In this document: in pieces, positions 58,471 to 64,000 of the stretch
Numbering within the stretch: the first letter of the stretch is position 1
How the letters are laid out: each line of letters opens with the position of its first letter
Assembly: GCF_037975245.1 (NCBI RefSeq)
Contig: NC_092569.1
Location: 33,191,668 to 33,255,667, forward strand
From: Apostichopus japonicus
Lineage: Eukaryota > Echinodermata > Holothuroidea > Aspidochirotida > Stichopodidae
Reading direction: 5' to 3'
DNA: 64,000 bases
Program-made: the position numbers and the translations under genes
Notes under the pieces: model-generated
What the model saw: the letters and a program-made list of their open reading frames with translations, nothing else
Database searches by the model: none
What the model was told of the DNA's origin: nothing

Positions 58471-59867
58471 TAGAGCGGGAGTCCAGAGGGTTTGGTTAGC
58501 TGGGAAGGTAACCAATTGCCTGGTACATCACAATGTTCACAATGCATTCCTGTATATGAAACCTGACGACTGGCAAACCGACTGTGGTGGATGTGGCTGG
58601 GAGAGCAATTTTAAAGTCACCTAATAGCTAACCTAGAGCAGCTTTCATGGTAACCACATCAAAGTAAGAACAATGTGTCAGGTATGGCCCCAAGAGCAAC
58701 AAATGGCCATTGCCAGTAATTATTGGTGGTGGGGTACCCCTGCCAGTGATCTATAATTGACCCCTCACGGCTGACCTAGGTCAGCTCATGAGGTAACCAC
58801 TTGAAACCTACTGGAAAATGTTGGTTAGGACTTCAGATACAAGGGATGGGCATTGCCAGTAATTTTTAGTGGTGGGGTACCCCTGCCAGTAGACCCCCAA
58901 TATGCCCATCCCCTCATTGACCTAGGTGAGCTCATGATTTGACCAGTTGAAACCTACAGGAAAATGATAGGTATCACTTCATATGTAAGGATGGGCATTT
59001 CCAGTATTTTATATTGGTGGGCCACCACTGCCAGAGTCCGCCCATCCCTTACATATAGAATCCTGTTAATAATTTTCCAGTAGTTTTCAACTGGTTAAAT
59101 CATGAGCTGACCTAGATCAATGAGGGGGGGGGGGCTTTTTGGGGGTCTACTGGCAGGGGTACCCCACTAATATAAATTACTGGAAATGCCCATCCCTTAC
59201 ATATATATAGAGTCCTGCCAATCATTTTACAGTAGTTTTCAACTGGTTACCTCATGAGCTAATCTAGGTCAATGGGGGATGGGCATTTTGGGGGTCTACT
59301 GGCAGGGGTACCCCACTAATATAAATTACTGGAAATGCCCATCCCTTACATATATATAGAGTCCTGCCAATCATTTTACAGTAGTTTTCAACTGGTTACC
59401 TCATGAGCTAATCTAGGTCAATGGGGGATGGGCATTTTGGGGGTCTACTGGCAGGGTTACCCCACCAATGTAAATGACTGGAAATGCCCATCCCTTACAT
59501 ATGAAGTGATACCTATCATTTTCCAGTAATTTTTCAAGTGGTTACCTCATGAGCTGACCTAGGTCAGCCTTGAGGGGTCAAATATAGATCACTGGCAGGG
59601 GTACCCCACCACCAATAATTACTGGCAATGGCCATTTGTTGCTCTTGGGGCCATACCTGACATATTGTACTTACTTTGATGTGGTTACCATGAAAACTGA
59701 TCTAGGTTAGCTATCAGGTGACTTTAAAATTGCTCTCCCAGCCACACCCACCACAGTCGGTTTGCCAGTCGTCTGGTTTCATATACAGGAATGCACTGTG
59801 AACATTGTGATGTACAAGACAATTGGTTACCTTCCCAGCTAACCAAACCCTCTGGGATCCCGGTCTA
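58471..59867. mobile_element. Foldback element (1.4 kb) with tandem repeats in its arms
   Basis: The left end TAGAGCGGGAGTCCAGAGGG and the reverse complement of the right end TAGACCGGGATCCCAGAGGG match. About 270 bp of unique arm follow on each side, then ~145-bp units in opposite orientations meeting near 59035 (about three left, four right). The arm encodes WLAGKVTNCLVHHNVH and CGGCGWESNFKVT in both copies, which reflects arm identity only. No TSD was clear. Confidence 0.88.
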
Positions 59868-60882
59868 TTGGGATCATTATTAACATGAGTAACATAATTA
59901 TTAAGCTTTGAGAAATAACTTGGTGTTATGCTGTGCAAAGCTAATAATAATTTGGTAAAGCTGCTATTCCTGGCTTGTAATTTGAGGGACCTAGATTTAA
60001 ATGTATACCTCCCAATATGTTATAAAATTTTAATGTAAATGTATGTTTATGATAATGTGAGTTATCATGTGCTATATCTGTATCTGTGCTTACACGTATA
60101 TCATATTTTCTGTTCACAGGTCAATAATGGTGCAGATTTTGGCTTCCTGAAGACAAGTGGGAGGCCATTTGTAGTTAAGAGAAACATTCTTTGTTCGTGA
60201 AGACTTAACAGGTGTCGATTTGGGGTACCACTTTAAAAGGAAAGTCATGAGGAACCCTTGCCCAAGATTCAACTTTGCATTATTGTGCAGTGCTATACTT
60301 TTGCGATTCATGTTTGATCCATTAACTTGTCTTAACTTTGTTGGAAAAAAAATCAGATTTTCTGATTTTATTTACAGTGATTTCTTCTCTATCTGTCGAA
60401 AGTCAGCCTTTTGTAGACATCAGAAGTTTTATCAGAAATAAATACTGCCAACGTACACATTATTTGTGTTTCTTCTTCTCTCTTTTCTTTCAGTGATGCT
60501 AGTCAGTGAAACTAGTCGGGTTTAATTCTTTCAGTGAATCTAGTCGATGCAACTAGTCAGTCGATACGGACTAAGAAAGGTTAGTCGGGAGAGGCACCAT
60601 CCTGACTAATGTAAAACCTGCTATAAACTAGTCGGTGGCTCATATAAATTAGTCGGTAAAGACCGACTAATGTCACCAACTAATGTAACTGACTAATATA
60701 CATTTACCGACTAAGAAATTGTTGATCGACTAAGCTGACGGACTAAGATGACCGACTAAGAAATCCAACTGACTAAGGAATAAATTAGTCGGTATAGCAA
60801 CTGACCAAGGCTATGTTAGTCGGGAGAGGCACCAGATGGACTAACGTTATGTTAGTCGGTGAACCAATTTAAGTTTTCAGTG

Positions 60883-61086
60883 TATACTCTCTCAAACTTT
60901 AAGAAGAGCATCAAATCCCATTTAATGACAAAAGCTTTTATATAATCTTGAACCAATAAGTTTTTCTTCTGTCATTGTTTTTGTATTATTTGTATCATTT
61001 CTAATTGTCAATTGCGCCATGAACATTCTTTGAGTGGTGTGCGCATTATAAGTCGTATTATTATTATTATTATTATGATTATTATG
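60883..61086 (+). pseudogene. LINE ORF2 end and 3' tail, resumed after the insertion
   Basis: After the transposon the frame continues TLSNFKKSIKSHLMTKAFI to TAA at 60943, the standard CR1/L2-type ending. A ~110-bp 3' UTR and an (ATT)n tail at 61058-61083 follow. Removing 56232-60886 (the element plus one TATA) rejoins the frame exactly. Confidence 0.85.
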
Positions 61087-61630
61087 TGATTGGTAATTGA
61101 CAAATTTACATGAATGTACAATTTTATTATATATACAAAGGTGGCGTATACGACACTTGAAATCAAAACAACTTTATTCACATATATGTGATTAATACTT
61201 GATAAATATACATGGATATTCATTTTTATATCCTAGTATCGCTGAAAATCGATATGTCCGGTGACAGGAATTTGCATGAAGTATGGGACGCCGAATATTA
61301 TGTTACCAAGTTGCTACCAATAATTCAAAGTGATTTTTGTTGTGTTAGAGGGTGGGACATAACACAAACATAATCAGGTCGATATATTCTAAACGTCTTT
61401 GGAATGGTATTTCTTTATATTGATCGAAAAAGTTTTCAGTAACAATAATATAGTAAGGACTTTCATACTCTACCCCGTACAGTAAAAATAAAAACACTTA
61501 GACGGAATGGGAGAAAATGATGAAGAACACGAGAGAAATTTAATAATATTCCAACAATGAGTTATTATTTGCGAATTTAAATATTGCTAGAAATGTGTTT
61601 GAATAAGCACTTATCATTTATAAGTATGAG
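61087..61630 (+). repeat. Local repeat segment, copy C
   Basis: Contains AAAGGTGGCGTATACGACAC, TACATGGATATTCATTTTTA, ATGGGAGAAAATGATGAAGA and GTTTGAATAAGCACTTATC, collinear with copies A and B. Confidence 0.65.
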
Positions 61631-64000
61631 GTGATCTCTCTCATCCGATATGTCACAATGATTATCATTGAGACCGCCTACTTTATTGTTGTAATATTAC
61701 AATTAGAGATACTAAAAACATATTTTTGTATCATTTTGACCAAATCATCATGTACTATACACCCATCTATATCATTCAGTGTAACTCACGGCATATATGC
61801 GGGTACAACCGTTTGATTGTTTCTTACTACCAGTAACCATTTTAATCCAGTGTCAAACATTTTGTCTGACACAGTAACAGTTAATGTGATCTCTTCTAGT
61901 AGGCTTATATAATACTTCACTATGATCCCTTTGTTGCCACATTCCGAATACGATCCTGTAATCACAACTAGGTCATATACCTCTACTAGGTTATATGAGG
62001 AAGGAGGCATATGCTTTAACACAAGAAGTATGAACTCCGATTTCTTGGCACAGATAATAACGTCTGACATTTTGCCTATGTCTCATTGTAGTAAAGAATC
62101 CAGCCGCGGTTCGTCATAATTCAAAATGTATTTCCTTGCGAATATCATCATATCGAACACGTGGAACAGTGCTACGTGGCTCAATCACGTGATACCATAC
62201 GATTTATACGTCCATCAGATTCCGTTAAGTATCGTAAGTTGCCAGCCACGTTGTTTAGCATACAGTAGCTTGTACATACAAGCAAGAAAATAGAAGGCAT
62301 TACCTTGTAAATTATTGTGTAAAGTTAAAGCAGTTAAGGTACTTTGAAACCATTATAAATATCGTGGTGTTTATTCAAATTGCGTATGGAATAGGTAGTT
62401 ACTGGGTATGATAATTTCAAGTGAATTGTATCATATGAACAGTTTACTGCATGTGTGATATTGTAACAAATAATAAACTGATATGTGGAAAACCAGCCGA
62501 TACATATAACTAGTACAGTAAATACTGGTGCCATCTGTAACACATGTTACCGTGTTATGAACTGAAAGTAAAAATTAATTATGCACGGTTGTGGGACATG
62601 AACAGTAGTAACATGTGTCACATGTGGCACCAATAGTTACTGTTATAGCTATTTGTTTGAAATTCAGTAGGTACTGTACCGTTATTCCAGTTCACAACTC
62701 TATTTAAATTACGCCAATTCATCAATTCGTCATGCCGAGAACGAAGAAAGGCCATGTTCCGGTATACCCATAGACATACTTATCGCATAAAACGACTAGT
62801 TAAGACTTCATTTTAGAATCGCGTTTTAAAGAACTCGCAACCGTGTATCAATCATTTATTACTACTTTGTGTTCAAAACATTATACAGGACATGAACAGT
62901 AGTTACTACACGAGCCATGAATATCGGGTGGAAAAACAATATTATTGTTGTTTTAACCAAATTATTGTTAAATATTAACTCCCCAGTAAATAAAAACAAA
63001 ACCACATCGTAAAATAGATTTACTCTATTTCCTTGAAAGACCAGCCCAAATAACTATTCCTGTGATTCGTCTAATATCAGAAAAGTGCTGTTAGATATTG
63101 ATATTTCACGATTCCGAGCGATTTGGTGTTAAAGTATTTTAATTACGTTGTGAGCGTCCTTTGCATACATGATTTCCCATATCAGTAGAAAGGTTTAAAC
63201 GACGAACAAACACAGTTCATAGTGCTTATCATTCACCTTCTCTATTCGACTTTTTAATATATGTTAACTCGTAAACATATGTGGCAAGCTTAAGACAATG
63301 AAAATATAGTCATTTAATCCAGTAATGCTTCAAAATACAGATAAGTTGACATTATTGTGTGAGATGTAAACACCAATTATGATAATTTCCTTGTGTTTGA
63401 TTAGTTCTTTTAACTAAAACTTTGAGATACAAGAGCTTCTTAGTAAAATATAGCACATATTTATCTTGTACTAATAATGACACTTACATAATATAACAGA
63501 TGTCGATATGGGACACACTAGATTGCATTACATAAATTATGGATCTTAAATGTGACCAACTGATACATTACGTGGTGTAAATGGACATCCGTACGAGTGA
63601 AGGTCCCTCCGTGGATAACGATTTCACGTGCATTACTTCTGTCACTGTCTCAGAAGGTCAGCAAGTATCTCCTTTATTTCGTGCACACAATTTTCTCTAT
63701 TTCATTTTGGATCAATGGCAGAACTTCGAAGCAACTATTTTTTCGTCTTTGCGGTGTTGCTGCTTTTAAACTCAAATGGTTTTCGGGTAAATCTCTAACA
63801 TACAAATAAAACGAAATTAATTTCTTCAAAGTAAAATTGAATTAATTTGGTTTACTTGTATACTTTTTTTCACTGATTGACAATTTGGATCACAGTATTT
63901 CATTAACTTCAGATTATAAAAAACCCTGTACCTTTTTTTCTACATATAAAATATAACAACGGTCTACCTGCGCTGACTTGTTACCTCGAGTATTTGTAGA
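61631..64000. other. Non-coding stretch
   Basis: No gene recognised. GGACATGAACAGTAGT occurs at 62595 and 62889, near CACATGT-type palindromes around 62530-62630. The significance is unknown. Confidence 0.4.

Larger units (their letters stand above)
56232..60882. mobile_element. 4.65-kb DNA transposon with CACTGAAAA ends
   Basis: Ends CACTGAAAA (56232) and TTTTCAGTG (60882) are inverted, flanked by TATA on both sides. Subterminal regions (56246-56500 and 60495-60860) are crowded with GGACTAA / TTAGTCGG motifs in both orientations, about 11 and 25 copies. 4-bp duplications with CACTG-type ends are known for Chapaev-type elements of the CMC group. No transposase was recognised inside, so it is probably non-autonomous. 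It contains two other repeats. Confidence 0.8.

Noticed and set aside
58485..58624. Shared peptide WLAGKVTNCLVHHNV at 58.5 and 59.8 kb
   Set aside because: It is the translation of the two inverted arms of the foldback element, so similarity does not imply coding.

Overview
This is a eukaryotic, AT-rich, intron-containing and very repeat-dense window. There are no operons, and coding sequence is a few percent of the length. The best-supported gene combines fibrinogen-related (FReD), trypsin-inhibitor-like (TIL) and EGF/TILa-like modules. With tRNA-derived SINEs, a CR1/L2-like LINE and abundant (TA)n tracts, it suggests a marine invertebrate deuterostome. An echinoderm, possibly a holothurian, is my guess, from general family knowledge only.

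Layout. 1-8.5 kb is a transposon and minisatellite graveyard: an inverted pair of ~43-bp arrays (1-1318), a 21-bp minisatellite, a 949-bp hAT-like element with TIRs and an 8-bp TSD (3804-4752), an adjoining TIR element (4756-5648), an inverted pair of ~16-bp arrays (5925-7445), and a (TA)n tract with a hairpin. 8.5-23.8 kb is mostly non-coding. On the + strand it holds exons of a gene with the N-terminal half of a SET domain (16634-16764), an 84-bp acidic exon present twice (17130 and 19053) and candidate 3' exons. 23.9-26.2 kb is a ~145-bp tandem array ending in one arm of a foldback element. 27.1-29.5 kb holds a tRNA-derived SINE, six same-orientation copies of a 16-17-bp motif and a frameshifted basic exon. 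29.8-35.5 kb is a ~209-bp satellite of about 27 units.

36.3-49.0 kb carries the main gene on the minus strand. Eight exons whose splice phases all agree give one open frame of 547 codons: signal peptide, short linker, two of three FReD exons, TIL, TILa/EGF-like plus the start of a second FReD, and the rest of that FReD with an unusual Tyr/Cys-rich insertion near the expected ligand pocket. A secreted lectin-like recognition protein is the natural inference. A partial tandem exon duplication and an alternative terminal exon sit inside the gene.

49-64 kb is again repeats: a degenerate array, a long hairpin, three related copies of a local segment, and a 5'-truncated LINE. The LINE's C-terminal reading frame is interrupted by a 4.65-kb DNA element (56232-60882) with CACTGAAAA ends, a TATA duplication and dense GACTAA subterminal repeats. 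That element itself contains a dispersed repeat (second copy at 10.8 kb) and a 1.4-kb foldback element related to the 24-26 kb array. I recognise no other complete protein-coding gene.
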